Below are positions 9,708 through 17,237 of a DNA stretch of 64,000 bases, one piece after another (position 1 is the first letter of the stretch; the number at the start of each line of letters is the position of its first letter). The notes below the pieces were generated by a model. The model saw nothing but the letters and a program-made list of their open reading frames with translations, was not told the origin of the DNA and did not search any database. The position numbers were made by a program, and so were the translations under genes. Origin of the DNA: PGYR01 sp041675005 (lineage in GTDB: Bacteria > Bacteroidota > Ignavibacteria > Kapaibacteriales > UBA2268); contig JBAYUQ010000011.1 of NCBI GenBank assembly GCA_041675005.1, positions 26,817-90,816 on the forward strand. The letters run 5' to 3'.

Positions 9708-11060
9708 TTAAGGAACGATTCTATGAATAGTACGCGGCATAGGAATAGTCTCACGTATATGCTTAGCGCCAGTTATCCATTTCACTGTTCTCTCCAATCC
9801 CATACCGAAACCAGAGTGAGGTACACTACCATATTTACGCAAATCCAAATACCATTGGAATTCTTCCAAAGGTAAATCTTCGTGTTGTATTCTTTCTAAT
9901 AACAAGTCGTGGTCGTCTTCCCTTTGGCTACCACCGATTAGCTCGCCTGCTTTCTCAGGGCCTAACATATCCATAGCTTTTACAACTTTCGGGTTTTCTG
10001 GGTCACGCTTCATATAGAATGCCTTTACCTCAGTAGGATAGTCATAGATGAAACACGGTTGATCGAATTGCTCCATCAGTGCTTCTTCTTGCACAGTACC
10101 GAAATCTTCGCCCCAAGGAAACGGAAGTATTTCTTTATCAGCACCATCAACTTTTTGGATAAGTGGGATTTTGTTTTCGTGTAACCATTCAACAGCTTCC
10201 GTGTAAGACATACGAGGGAAACCGCCAACTACTTTCTTAAGTGGCTCTAAGTCTCTTTCTAATGTTTCTAATTCTTTCTCACAGTTAGCTAATACTTGCT
10301 TAACTATATAAACAGTCATATCCTCAGCTAACTGCATATCATCTTCCAAATCGAAGAATGCAGCCTCAGGTTCAACCATCCAAAATTCTGTTAAGTGCTT
10401 TCTTGTCTTAGATTTCTCAGCTCTGAATGTAGGGCCAAAAGTGTAAGTTCTACCCAAAGCCATTGCAGAAGCTTCTGCATATAACTGACCAGATTGTGAA
10501 AGGTAAGCATTACCCAAATCGAAATACTTAGTCTCGAATAAAGTCGATGTTCCCTCACAAGCGTTTGGAGTCAAAATAGGTGAATCCATAAGACGGAAGC
10601 CACCATTGTCTAGGAAGTCACGTATAGCTTTAACTATAACCGAGCGTACACGCATAATAGCATGCTGACGTGATGAACGCAACCACAAGTGACGGTTCTC
10701 TATCAAAAATGCATCACCGTGTTCTTTCGGGCTAATAGGATATTCATCAGCTATCTGATATACTTTAAGTGAAGTTACATCTAACTCATAGCCACCAGGT
10801 GCTCTCTCGTTAGACTTTACTGTACCTGTAACGCTTATTGATGATTCTTGAGTTAGTGATTTCGCATTCTCGAAATCCTCTTCGCTCACATTCCCTTGGA
10901 ATACTACGCATTGCGCTACACCAGAGCCATCACGAAGCTGGATAAATTGTAATTTCCCTTTACCAGTTTTGTTGTAAACCCAACCGTTTAGGGTGATTTC
11001 TTGCCCATCGTATTTCGGCAAATCTTCTATGTATTTATATGATTTGTAACGTGAAGACAT
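9708..11060 (-). CDS. asnS: asparaginyl-tRNA synthetase
   Basis: A 450-residue class IIb aminoacyl-tRNA synthetase that charges tRNA-Asn with asparagine. The N-terminal OB-fold anticodon-binding domain (about 18-110, with ITLNGWVYNKTGKGKLQFIQ) is followed by the catalytic core. Motif 2 is FRAEKSKTRKHLTEFWMVEPE and motif 3 is GFGMGLERTVKWITG. The E(A/C)EGTSTLFETKYF and YLSQSGQLYAEA blocks are typical of AsnRS rather than AspRS. The length matches the family. Transcribed alone, with its own promoter element (11092-11099) and terminator. AsnRS presence implies direct tRNA-Asn charging. Confidence 0.98.
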   Translation of the reverse strand: MSSRYKSYKYIEDLPKYDGQEITLNGWVYNKTGKGKLQFIQLRDGSGVAQCVVFQGNVSEEDFENAKSLTQESSISVTGTVKSNERAPGGYELDVTSLKVYQIADEYPISPKEHGDAFLIENRHLWLRSSRQHAIMRVRSVIVKAIRDFLDNGGFRLMDSPILTPNACEGTSTLFETKYFDLGNAYLSQSGQLYAEASAMALGRTYTFGPTFRAEKSKTRKHLTEFWMVEPEAAFFDLEDDMQLAEDMTVYIVKQVLANCEKELETLERDLEPLKKVVGGFPRMSYTEAVEWLHENKIPLIQKVDGADKEILPFPWGEDFGTVQEEALMEQFDQPCFIYDYPTEVKAFYMKRDPENPKVVKAMDMLGPEKAGELIGGSQREDDHDLLLERIQHEDLPLEEFQWYLDLRKYGSVPHSGFGMGLERTVKWITGAKHIRETIPMPRTIHRIVP

Positions 11061-11091
11061 ATATTCTTATTCTTTTGATAATCTATAAAAA

Positions 11092-11099
11092 CAAAAATA
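11092..11099 (-). promoter_or_regulatory. Bacteroidetes-type -7 box (TATTTTTG) for asnS
   Basis: The minus strand reads TATTTTTG, matching TAnnTTTG, about 32 bases upstream of the asnS ATG. No convincing -33 TTTG is visible. Confidence 0.5.
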
Positions 11100-11188
11100 C
11101 GAAGAAAATTGATAAAAGTTTGCATTTGTGGGATTAGGGGGAATTTGTTAGATTATGAAAGTGATATTCAAGTAATTCTGGATATATT

Positions 11189-11229
11189 CCCTTCTTTTCA
11201 TATTGGGGTGGATTGCATAGCAAGAAGGG
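11189..11229. repeat. 8-bp inverted repeat upstream of lipoprotein gene
   Basis: CCCTTCTT at 11189-11196 and AAGAAGGG at 11222-11229 form inverted arms around a 25-base loop, about 42 bases before the ATG at 11272. It could be an operator or an mRNA hairpin; there is no further support. Confidence 0.3.
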
Positions 11230-11271
11230 TGTTTAAAATGAAAACAGTATGCTTTAAATTGAGAGTAAAAA

Positions 11272-11946
11272 ATGAAATATAATAACCTTATAAAAACAGT
11301 TTTATTCATTATCGGAATAGTAATATTAACATCCTGTTCTGTCTATGACAAAGCAACAGATTTACTCACCCCAGTCGATAACCCTATGGAATATCAGAAT
11401 GTTTACTTCCCTATTAATGTAGGTATAATTAAAACTTACAATGTTTATAGTATAGAAGAAGGAGAACTCCAATTTAAAAACAAAACTGAAAGGGAAGTAA
11501 TTGACTTTAGGGATTCTGATGTTCGTATTGGGAGTAGAGAATTTAATTTGCCGGTATTTAGGTTAAAAACAAGAATATTTGAAGCAGATTCGTTAGTCTC
11601 TGAAGATGAAGAATATTTAATTAAGACTAAAGAAGGTATCGCAATTTCAAATTATCTAACAAAAAAACACAGTGTAAAGTTCTTTGAACTAATACCTTCT
11701 TCTTCTAAGTATGTGTCAGTTCGAGATGGTTTTTGTTATGGTGAGGTACTTTTTAATGTGAAATTTGCACCATATTTAAAAGATGGTGATTATATGCAAA
11801 TAAAATATGCCATGAAAATAAACTTTAGTACAATCACAACAAATTATTATTTTAGTAAGGAAAATGGATTAATTGCTATAATAGAAGATGATGATGGTGA
11901 AATAACAGAAGTCAAACTACTAGCAGAAATTGACTTTAATGAATAA
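11272..11946 (+). CDS. hypothetical lipoprotein
   Basis: A 224-residue protein with a short N-terminal hydrophobic segment ending in a lipobox (ILTSCS, Cys at about residue 22), so it is predicted to be lipid-anchored in the envelope. The remainder is mixed alpha/beta with no motif that I recognise. The acidic stretch near the C-terminus (EDDDGEITEVKLL) resembles the last strands of a small beta-sandwich. It stands alone between asnS and the REP-like repeat cluster. Function unknown. Confidence 0.8.
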   Translation: MKYNNLIKTVLFIIGIVILTSCSVYDKATDLLTPVDNPMEYQNVYFPINVGIIKTYNVYSIEEGELQFKNKTEREVIDFRDSDVRIGSREFNLPVFRLKTRIFEADSLVSEDEEYLIKTKEGIAISNYLTKKHSVKFFELIPSSSKYVSVRDGFCYGEVLFNVKFAPYLKDGDYMQIKYAMKINFSTITTNYYFSKENGLIAIIEDDDGEITEVKLLAEIDFNE

Positions 11947-11955
11947 ATTGTATTG

Positions 11956-12182
11956 CCGTCAGTTTTAACCGACGGACATATGATTTTTACACACCGGTTT
12001 CGGACTTTAGTCCCATGTTATTCAACCCCTACGGGGCTGATTTGCGTGGTGAGTTTGTGGCTACAGATATTTAGCCCCTCTGGGGCAAATCGGAGAAACT
12101 CAATAAACCTAAAATCGCCTCATCGAGGCGAAATATCTGTAGCATTTAATAAAACTACCAACCCAAAGCCCCAGCGGGGCGA
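11956..12182. repeat. cluster of REP-like GC-rich palindromes
   Basis: In an AT-rich intergenic region there are at least five GC-rich palindromes: a stem at 11956-11975, ACCCCTACGGGGCT near 12026, AGCCCCTCTGGGGC at 12073, CGCCTCATCGAGGCG at 12116-12130 and GCCCCAGCGGGGC at 12168-12180. A perfect 12-bp inverted pair, CTACAGATATTT (12061-12072) and AAATATCTGTAG (12131-12142), encloses two of them. This gives the symmetric REPIN-like layout of two REP units facing each other. An ORF across the region (11953-12231) is a by-product of the repeats. Elements of this kind are common in Bacteroidetes intergenic DNA. Confidence 0.75.
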
Positions 12183-12261
12183 TATATTGCATAACATCAA
12201 GTTGCAACACCTTGTTGTCTTACTCTATTAAGTTGGTAAAAAGATGCTGCTAATATTGAAC

Positions 12262-12331
12262 TGCTCCGTGGTTCTCCTGGGCGATTCACTTCGACTTCGC
12301 TCAACACAAGCACTTCGTTCAGTGTGACGAA
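12262..12331. repeat. second intergenic palindromic repeat (CTTCGACTTCGCTCAACAC type)
   Basis: Two nested imperfect palindromes built from CACTTCG..., CTTCGACTTCGCTCAACAC and CACTTCGTTCAGTGTG form a hairpin-prone block between the repeat cluster and the 3' end of gmk. I recognise this sequence type as a dispersed intergenic repeat in Bacteroidetes-related genomes. It could act as a 3' hairpin for the thrS-gmk transcript. Confidence 0.6.
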
Positions 12332-12340
12332 TTTTATCTA

Positions 12341-12904
12341 TTAACTCAAATTTGCTTTTATCACTTGCTCTAGATCGTTGAATGCCGTTTGTAATACGTC
12401 ATTGAGGATAGAGTGATCGAATAGCTCCTTGTATTCAAGCTCTTCTTTTGCTCGTTCTAACCTAATATTAAGCTCTTCGGGGCTTTCGGTACTTCGCTTC
12501 TGTAAACGGCGTTGTAGTTCTTCGAAGCTAGGTGGATAGATGAATAATAGAAGTGTATCATCGGGGAAATTTCTTCTCAGTGATACAGCCCCCTTCACAT
12601 CTACGTCGAATAGTATAGAGTTACCAGAGTTTATATGCTTTTTGATTTCTGATTTCAGAGTCCCGTAGTAATTGCCAAAAATTTGCTCGTATTCGGCAAA
12701 TTCTCCGTTAGCTACTTTCTCTTCGAACTCTTCTTTTGTGAGGAAGAAATAGTCTTTACCGTGAACCTCACCTTCTCGTATTTTACGTGTAGTGCAAGAC
12801 ACTGAGAAACGAATCTCTGGATACAAAGTCATCAGATAATTGGCTAATGTAGATTTGCCACCACCGCTAGGAGAAGATAGAACTATAAGCTTTTTCTTAA
12901 ACAT
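12341..12904 (-). CDS. gmk: guanylate kinase
   Basis: A 187-residue P-loop kinase that phosphorylates GMP/dGMP to GDP/dGDP with ATP. The Walker A SSPSGGGKST lies at residues 9-18. The GMP-binding block has SVSCTTRKIREGEVHGKDY (about 34-52) and YEQIFGNYYGTLKS, and the lid has RLQKRSTESPEELNIRLERA. Length is normal for the family. Its ATG overlaps the thrS stop by one base (TAATG), so the two genes are translationally coupled in one operon. This nucleotide kinase/tRNA-synthetase pairing has no obvious pathway meaning. Confidence 0.98.
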   Translation of the reverse strand: MFKKKLIVLSSPSGGGKSTLANYLMTLYPEIRFSVSCTTRKIREGEVHGKDYFFLTKEEFEEKVANGEFAEYEQIFGNYYGTLKSEIKKHINSGNSILFDVDVKGAVSLRRNFPDDTLLLFIYPPSFEELQRRLQKRSTESPEELNIRLERAKEELEYKELFDHSILNDVLQTAFNDLEQVIKANLS

Positions 12905-14844
12905 TATCCTTCCGCTTCTTTCTCGCCACCCGGCTGGTTGAGCTGTGCAAATAGCTCCATTATCTCAGTTATAGTGCCAGTACCTACGTCGCCTTTAGTG
13001 TGCTGACGTATAGAAACTGTTTCGCTTTCTTGCTCTCTTTCGCCAATTATCAAGGCATAAGGTATTTTTGCTTGTTCAGATTCGGCTATTTTACGACCTA
13101 CACCTTCCGAACGATTATCGAATTTCACTCTATAACCAGAAGCTAATAGTGAGTTCACAATTTTCTCTGCAAAATCATTCTGTCTATCTGTTATAGGTAG
13201 TACACTTACTTGTACTGGTGCTATCCAAAATGGGAAATTACCTGCATAATGCTCTATTAATATAGAGATAAATCGCTCCATAGATCCGAATGGTGCACGG
13301 TGTATGATAACTGGACGGTGCGGAGCATTGTCCGAGCCGATATATTCCAACTCGAATCTCTCAGGCATTACGTAATCCACTTGCACAGTACCCAATTGCC
13401 ATTTACGACCAATAGCATCACGTACGATGAAATCAATTTTTGGTCCGTAAAAAGAAGCTTCGCCCAAACCAATAAAATAGTTTAACTCCAAATGGTCAGC
13501 GACTTCTTTTACTACTCTTTCTGACTTTTCCCATCCTTCTTCGTCGCCAGCATATTTGCCTTCTTGGTCATCACGGAATGATAGACGAGTAGTTACTTCC
13601 ATATCGAAAGTCTCAAACACAAGCTGAGTTAACTCTATACAGTTGATTAGCTCATCTTTTAACTGCTCTTCTGTACAGTAGATGTGTGCATCATCTTGAG
13701 TAAATCCACGCACGCGCGACATACCGTTCAACTCACCTGATTGCTCGTAGCGGTAAACAGTACCAAACTCAGCTATACGCACTGGCAAATCACGATATGA
13801 ACGCTGCTCTGAGCTATATATCTGATGGTGATGAGGGCAGTTCATCGGCTTTAGCATATACTCTTCTTCTTCCACGCTCATAGGTGCGAATTGCGATTCC
13901 GAATAATATGGGTAGTGACCAGAAGTTTTGTAAAGTTCTAAGTTCCCAATATGTGGTGTGATTACCTCTTGGTAACCACGTTTTAATAATTCTTCTTTGA
14001 TGAACCCTTCTAATTTACGACGAAGTATAGTACCATTAGGTAACCAAACTGGTAATCCACGACCAATTTTCTGGCTTATCATATAGATGCCTAACTCAGG
14101 GCCTAATTTTTTGTGGTCACGTCTTTGTGCTTCGGCTCTCATTTCCAAAAACTCATCTAGCATAGATGCTTTCGGGAAAGTAATACCGTAGATACGAGTT
14201 AATGTTGCATTGTCGCTATCGCCTCTCCAATAAGCTGAAGCTGTTGATAGTAACTTGACTGCTTTGATTTCGCCTGTGTTTGGTATATGACCACCACGAC
14301 ATAAATCTTTGAAATTACCTTGAGTACAGAAAGTTATTGGCTGACCTTTTAGTCCATCCAACAAGTCCAATTTGTACTCGTTTCCTTTCTCTTTGTAGAA
14401 TTCATAAGCTTCTTCCCAAGTAGATTCAGACATTACAAAGTCCGATTTTAACTTAGCAAGCTCTTTCATTTTGCTTTCTATTTTCGGGAAATCATCTGAC
14501 GATAGAGTCTCATCACCTGGCATATCTATATCATAGTAAAATCCACTTTCTATAGATGGCCCTATACCGAACTTCACCCCTGGGTATAGCTCTTGCAGTG
14601 CCTCGGCTAATAAGTGAGCAGACGAGTGCCAGAAGAAATCTTTCCCCTCATCGTCATTAAAGGTTACAAATTTAATTGTGCTATCTTCGTTGATAGGACT
14701 ATGGAGTTCATATTTTACATCTTTGTTCAGGACAATGCCTAGTGCATTGCGGGCTAAGCCGTGAGATATAGATTTAGCTATCTCGTAGCCGCTAGTGCCT
14801 TGAGGAAATTCCTTTACGCTGCCATCTGGAAATGTGATTTTCAT
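12904..14844 (-). CDS. thrS: threonyl-tRNA synthetase
   Basis: A 646-residue class II synthetase. The N-terminal TGS domain (1-62) is followed by the editing domain, with HSSAHLLAEALQELYP and the second zinc-type motif FKDLCRGGHIPNTGE. The catalytic core (about 240-535) contains MNCPHHHQIY (zinc-binding Cys/His) and GMSRVRGFTQDDAHIYC (motif 2), and motif 3 HRAPFGSMERFISILIEHYAG. An anticodon-binding domain completes it. It charges tRNA-Thr and clears mis-charged Ser. It is the first gene of the thrS-gmk operon, with a TAnnTTTG box 36 bases upstream. No T-box or other leader structure was seen. Confidence 0.98.
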   Translation of the reverse strand: MKITFPDGSVKEFPQGTSGYEIAKSISHGLARNALGIVLNKDVKYELHSPINEDSTIKFVTFNDDEGKDFFWHSSAHLLAEALQELYPGVKFGIGPSIESGFYYDIDMPGDETLSSDDFPKIESKMKELAKLKSDFVMSESTWEEAYEFYKEKGNEYKLDLLDGLKGQPITFCTQGNFKDLCRGGHIPNTGEIKAVKLLSTASAYWRGDSDNATLTRIYGITFPKASMLDEFLEMRAEAQRRDHKKLGPELGIYMISQKIGRGLPVWLPNGTILRRKLEGFIKEELLKRGYQEVITPHIGNLELYKTSGHYPYYSESQFAPMSVEEEEYMLKPMNCPHHHQIYSSEQRSYRDLPVRIAEFGTVYRYEQSGELNGMSRVRGFTQDDAHIYCTEEQLKDELINCIELTQLVFETFDMEVTTRLSFRDDQEGKYAGDEEGWEKSERVVKEVADHLELNYFIGLGEASFYGPKIDFIVRDAIGRKWQLGTVQVDYVMPERFELEYIGSDNAPHRPVIIHRAPFGSMERFISILIEHYAGNFPFWIAPVQVSVLPITDRQNDFAEKIVNSLLASGYRVKFDNRSEGVGRKIAESEQAKIPYALIIGEREQESETVSIRQHTKGDVGTGTITEIMELFAQLNQPGGEKEAEG

Positions 14845-14879
14845 AATAGTTAAGCTAGTTTTGGTCTTAAAATAGACTA

Positions 14880-14887
14880 CAAATATA
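14880..14887 (-). promoter_or_regulatory. -7 box TATATTTG for thrS-gmk
   Basis: The minus strand reads TATATTTG, a perfect TAnnTTTG match, about 36 bases upstream of the thrS ATG. It is divergent from the similar box at 14939. Confidence 0.5.
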
Positions 14888-14938
14888 AAAACTAATGAGT
14901 AAATAATCGTAATAATATGTAAGTCTCGTATAATTCAT

Positions 14939-14946
14939 TATTTTTG
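14939..14946 (+). promoter_or_regulatory. -7 box TATTTTTG for outer-membrane protein pair
   Basis: TATTTTTG on the plus strand, 33 bases before the ATG at 14980. A GGAG ribosome site sits 8 bases before that ATG. Confidence 0.5.
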
Positions 14947-14979
14947 TAGTTGATAAATTAATTAAAAATCGGAGAAGCA

Positions 14980-15765
14980 ATGAAAAGAATATTATTACTA
15001 ATGTCGGTACTTATGTTACCGATGTTCCTAACGGCACAAGACGATGAGATAGACAACCTACCATTCGATAACGAACCACTTAGAGATGAAGCTCGTACAT
15101 ATTTCGTATTAGCTGGTGGTATTACTTATGATTTCCTTATGATTAACGAAGACAATTTGAATTCATTTTTAAATAACTCTGACGAATTAAAACTATCAGG
15201 TCCAATTCAGCTAACAGGTGGTCAAGGAGTATTAGGTATTCCTTGGATTAAAAATCTAAGATTAGGAGTGTTTGGTTATGGTGGGAGTATTGAATCAGAT
15301 GTTCTAGAAAGACCTGCTTATATTATGGTAGAGGGAGAACCTGATAAAGAAATTTCAACGAGTTTTCAAACTAATTTAACTGCTAGTATGTTCGGATTTA
15401 GTGTACATTATGGTTATGTTCCTTTTGAGCATTTTGCTATACTAGGTGGAGTTAATGCTGGCTGGGGCGATGTTACGTATGAAAGTTACTTCGGCACTGA
15501 TCAAATTAGTGATAAATTCTTTACTTCTTCAATTGGAACTAATCGATTAGAGAAAAGCTATTTCTTCGTTATGCCTAATATACAGTTAGAATATGCTATT
15601 ACAAGTTATATTATATTGAGAGCTGACGCTAGTTATAATATGACTGTAGGACAAGACACAGACTGGACTTATAATAGTTTAGGTACTAATACAGTAAACC
15701 CAGACTTTAACTTAGATGGTATGAAAGTAGGATTTGGGGTTATGATTGGTTTAGCTAATTTCTAA
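14980..15765 (+). CDS. outer-membrane beta-barrel protein (copy 1)
   Basis: A 261-residue protein with a signal peptide ending near MFLTAQ at about residue 20. An acidic linker follows, then alternating hydrophobic/polar strands rich in Gly and aromatics (FGYGGSIES, FSVHYGYVPFEHFAILGG, ILRADASYNMTVG). The last residues, VGFGVMIGLANF, end in the C-terminal aromatic typical of barrels inserted by BamA. I recognise an outer-membrane beta-barrel of the OmpW/opacity type in general but no named family. It has a good GGAG ribosome site. The next gene is its tandem duplicate. Confidence 0.85.
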   Translation: MKRILLLMSVLMLPMFLTAQDDEIDNLPFDNEPLRDEARTYFVLAGGITYDFLMINEDNLNSFLNNSDELKLSGPIQLTGGQGVLGIPWIKNLRLGVFGYGGSIESDVLERPAYIMVEGEPDKEISTSFQTNLTASMFGFSVHYGYVPFEHFAILGGVNAGWGDVTYESYFGTDQISDKFFTSSIGTNRLEKSYFFVMPNIQLEYAITSYIILRADASYNMTVGQDTDWTYNSLGTNTVNPDFNLDGMKVGFGVMIGLANF

Positions 15766-15782
15766 AATATAGAATGAACAGC

Positions 15783-16550
15783 ATGAAAAAAGTATTATTA
15801 CTATTGTCGGTACTTATTTTACCTATGTACTTAACAGCACAAGATGAGGAGATTGATTTGTCATTCGATAATGAGCCATTAACTGAAGATGCTCGCAGCT
15901 ACTTCGTATTAGCTGGTGGTATTACATTCGATTGGCTTATGATAAAAGAGGATTACTTAAATTCATTTTGTGATTGTCCCGATTTACTACTTTCATCACC
16001 AATTCAATTAACTGGTGGTCAGGGAGTGACTGGTATTCCTTGGGTGAAGAACCTAAGGGTTGGGGTTTTCGGATATGGCGGAAGTGTTGAATCTAATCAA
16101 ATTGATCGTCCGATGTCGACAGCTAATGATTCTGTAATCAATGGAAGTTTACAAACAAGCCTAGCGGCTAGTATGTTCGGCTTTAGTTTGCACTATGGTT
16201 ATGTCCCATTTGAACATTTTGCAATTTTAGGTGGAGTGAATGCAGGTTGGGGTGACATTACTTATGAGATATTTGCTTCCTCAACAACTATTGATGATGT
16301 AAAACAGCAAGGTGATTTTGGAACAGACAGATTAGTAAAAAATTACTTTTTCGCAATGCCCAATATCCAGTTAGAATATGCTCTTGCAAATTTTATAATT
16401 ATAAGAGCAGACGCCAGCTATAACTTGACAATCGGTCAAGATAGTAAATGGACACATAATAATATCGGAAGTTCTACTGTTAATCCTAACTTTGATATAT
16501 CAGGACTTAAAATTGGATTTGGAGTAATGGTGGGATTAGTAAATTTTTAA
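15783..16550 (+). CDS. outer-membrane beta-barrel protein (copy 2)
   Basis: Tandem paralogue of the preceding gene, alignable along its whole length: shared LAGGIT, QLTGGQGV, NAGWGDITYE, NIQLEYA and RADASYN, and the same C-terminal F. I chose the ATG at 15783 because it gives a signal peptide matching copy 1 (MKK/MKR then a Leu-rich core). Another in-frame ATG lies at 15774. It probably shares the transcript of copy 1 (17-base gap). Main differences are in loops, for example the CDCPDLLL segment near residue 60. The likely role is as an envelope barrel of unknown substrate. Confidence 0.84.
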   Translation: MKKVLLLLSVLILPMYLTAQDEEIDLSFDNEPLTEDARSYFVLAGGITFDWLMIKEDYLNSFCDCPDLLLSSPIQLTGGQGVTGIPWVKNLRVGVFGYGGSVESNQIDRPMSTANDSVINGSLQTSLAASMFGFSLHYGYVPFEHFAILGGVNAGWGDITYEIFASSTTIDDVKQQGDFGTDRLVKNYFFAMPNIQLEYALANFIIIRADASYNLTIGQDSKWTHNNIGSSTVNPNFDISGLKIGFGVMVGLVNF

Positions 16551-16561
16551 TATTATTTATA

Positions 16562-16591
16562 TTTGGAATTAAAAAAAAATTCTTATATTTG
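16562..16591 (+). promoter_or_regulatory. promoter of the CAU tRNA (TTTG - N18 - TATATTTG)
   Basis: TTTG at 16562-16565 and TATATTTG at 16584-16591, separated by 18 bases, match the Bacteroidetes -33/-7 arrangement. The tRNA starts 38 bases further on. This is the clearest complete promoter in the window. Confidence 0.65.
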
Positions 16592-16629
16592 AAACTCTAT
16601 TATAGACGAAAATGAAATAATAGTAAGTC

Positions 16630-16703
16630 GGGCCCATAGCTCAGTTGGTTAGAGCAACGGACTCATAATCCGTTGGCCGGGGGTTCAAGTCCCTCTGGGC
16701 CCA
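16630..16703 (+). tRNA. tRNA with CAU anticodon, most likely tRNA-Ile2 (lysidine-modified)
   Basis: A full cloverleaf: acceptor GGGCCCA/TGGGCCC with discriminator A, D arm GCTC...GAGC, anticodon stem ACGGA/TCCGT with loop CTCATAA (anticodon CAT), a 5-base variable loop and T arm GGGGG-TTCAAGT-CCCTC. CCA is not encoded. Acceptor pairs C4-G69, C5-G68 and C6-G67 match the positive determinants known for TilS, whereas elongator tRNA-Met carries different pairs there. I therefore favour Ile(AUA) decoding after lysidine modification. It is not initiator-like, because the anticodon stem lacks the three G-C pairs. Confidence 0.95.
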
Positions 16704-16716
16704 CAACCTAGCGTTT

Positions 16717-16749
16717 AAAGCTCCTCGTATTACGAGGAGCTTTTTTTTT
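16717..16749 (+). terminator. strong rho-independent terminator after the tRNA
   Basis: An 11-bp stem (AAAGCTCCTCG at 16717-16727 with CGAGGAGCTTT at 16733-16743) closes a 5-base loop and runs into a T tract. Confidence 0.92.
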
Positions 16750-16773
16750 GGTCGCTAATAAGGGTTGCCTTCA

Positions 16774-16804
16774 ATCTAGTTTCTTCAATTGCATTCACTT
16801 CTTT
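16774..16804. repeat. 31-bp direct repeat, left copy
   Basis: This segment (starting ATCTAGTTTCTTCAATTG) recurs at 32739-32769 with one mismatch in 31. The two copies bracket the 17.2-32.4 kb surface-protein block. See the findings for the interpretation as an island boundary or transposon scar. Confidence 0.65.
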
Positions 16805-16895
16805 TTTTATGATAACTAAGTATCATTGAATTTTAAATTAGTAAATCTTGATCTACTTTCAAAGCTACTACACCAGCATATCATTAATTTGCTGC

Positions 16896-17027
16896 CTAAC
16901 TATTCAGGTAATGCTTCCTTACCTTCACAATTAAACTAGAAGAAACAGATAAATGCCCACTAATATCACGAACAGATTTTCCTTGGTCTATTAATGATAT
17001 AATCTTCTGCCTCTTTTCTTTCTCCAT
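16896..17027 (-). pseudogene. recombinase-like HTH remnant (C-terminal fragment)
   Basis: The minus strand encodes 43 residues from ATG to TAG. They contain a homeodomain-like HTH of the resolvase/invertase kind: RQKIISLIDQGKSVRDIS, then GHLSVSSSLIVKV. The frame stays open upstream for about 19 more codons, giving a basic KGRRKR run like that preceding the HTH of serine recombinases. No catalytic domain remains. It may also be the HTH of another transposase type. The surrounding 16750-17237 region has no other gene. Confidence 0.5.
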
Positions 17028-17237
17028 AAACTTGGTAATTGATTCAGTACTTCTTTTTCTTCTTCCTTTTGAAGTATTGTACTAATGCTGTAGTTACATC
17101 TTAGTATAAATTAAAGTAAAATAAACTTATAATTTTTTAATAAATTCATAATATCTACTATTGTTTAATAGTATGGAATTAAGTAATTTAGAAGTGTTAA
17201 AAAAACTTACAATTTTAAATCACTTTTAGGAGTATAT

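Noticed and set aside
11953..12231. A 92-residue ORF in the repeat cluster
   Set aside because: Its sequence follows the palindromes (SPSGAN, SPHRGE, KPQRGD patterns), which are spurious translations of REP-like DNA. No signal, RBS or family.
16630..16703. Initiator tRNA-fMet
   Set aside because: The acceptor has a paired first position (G1-C72) and the anticodon stem lacks three consecutive G-C pairs, so it is not an initiator.
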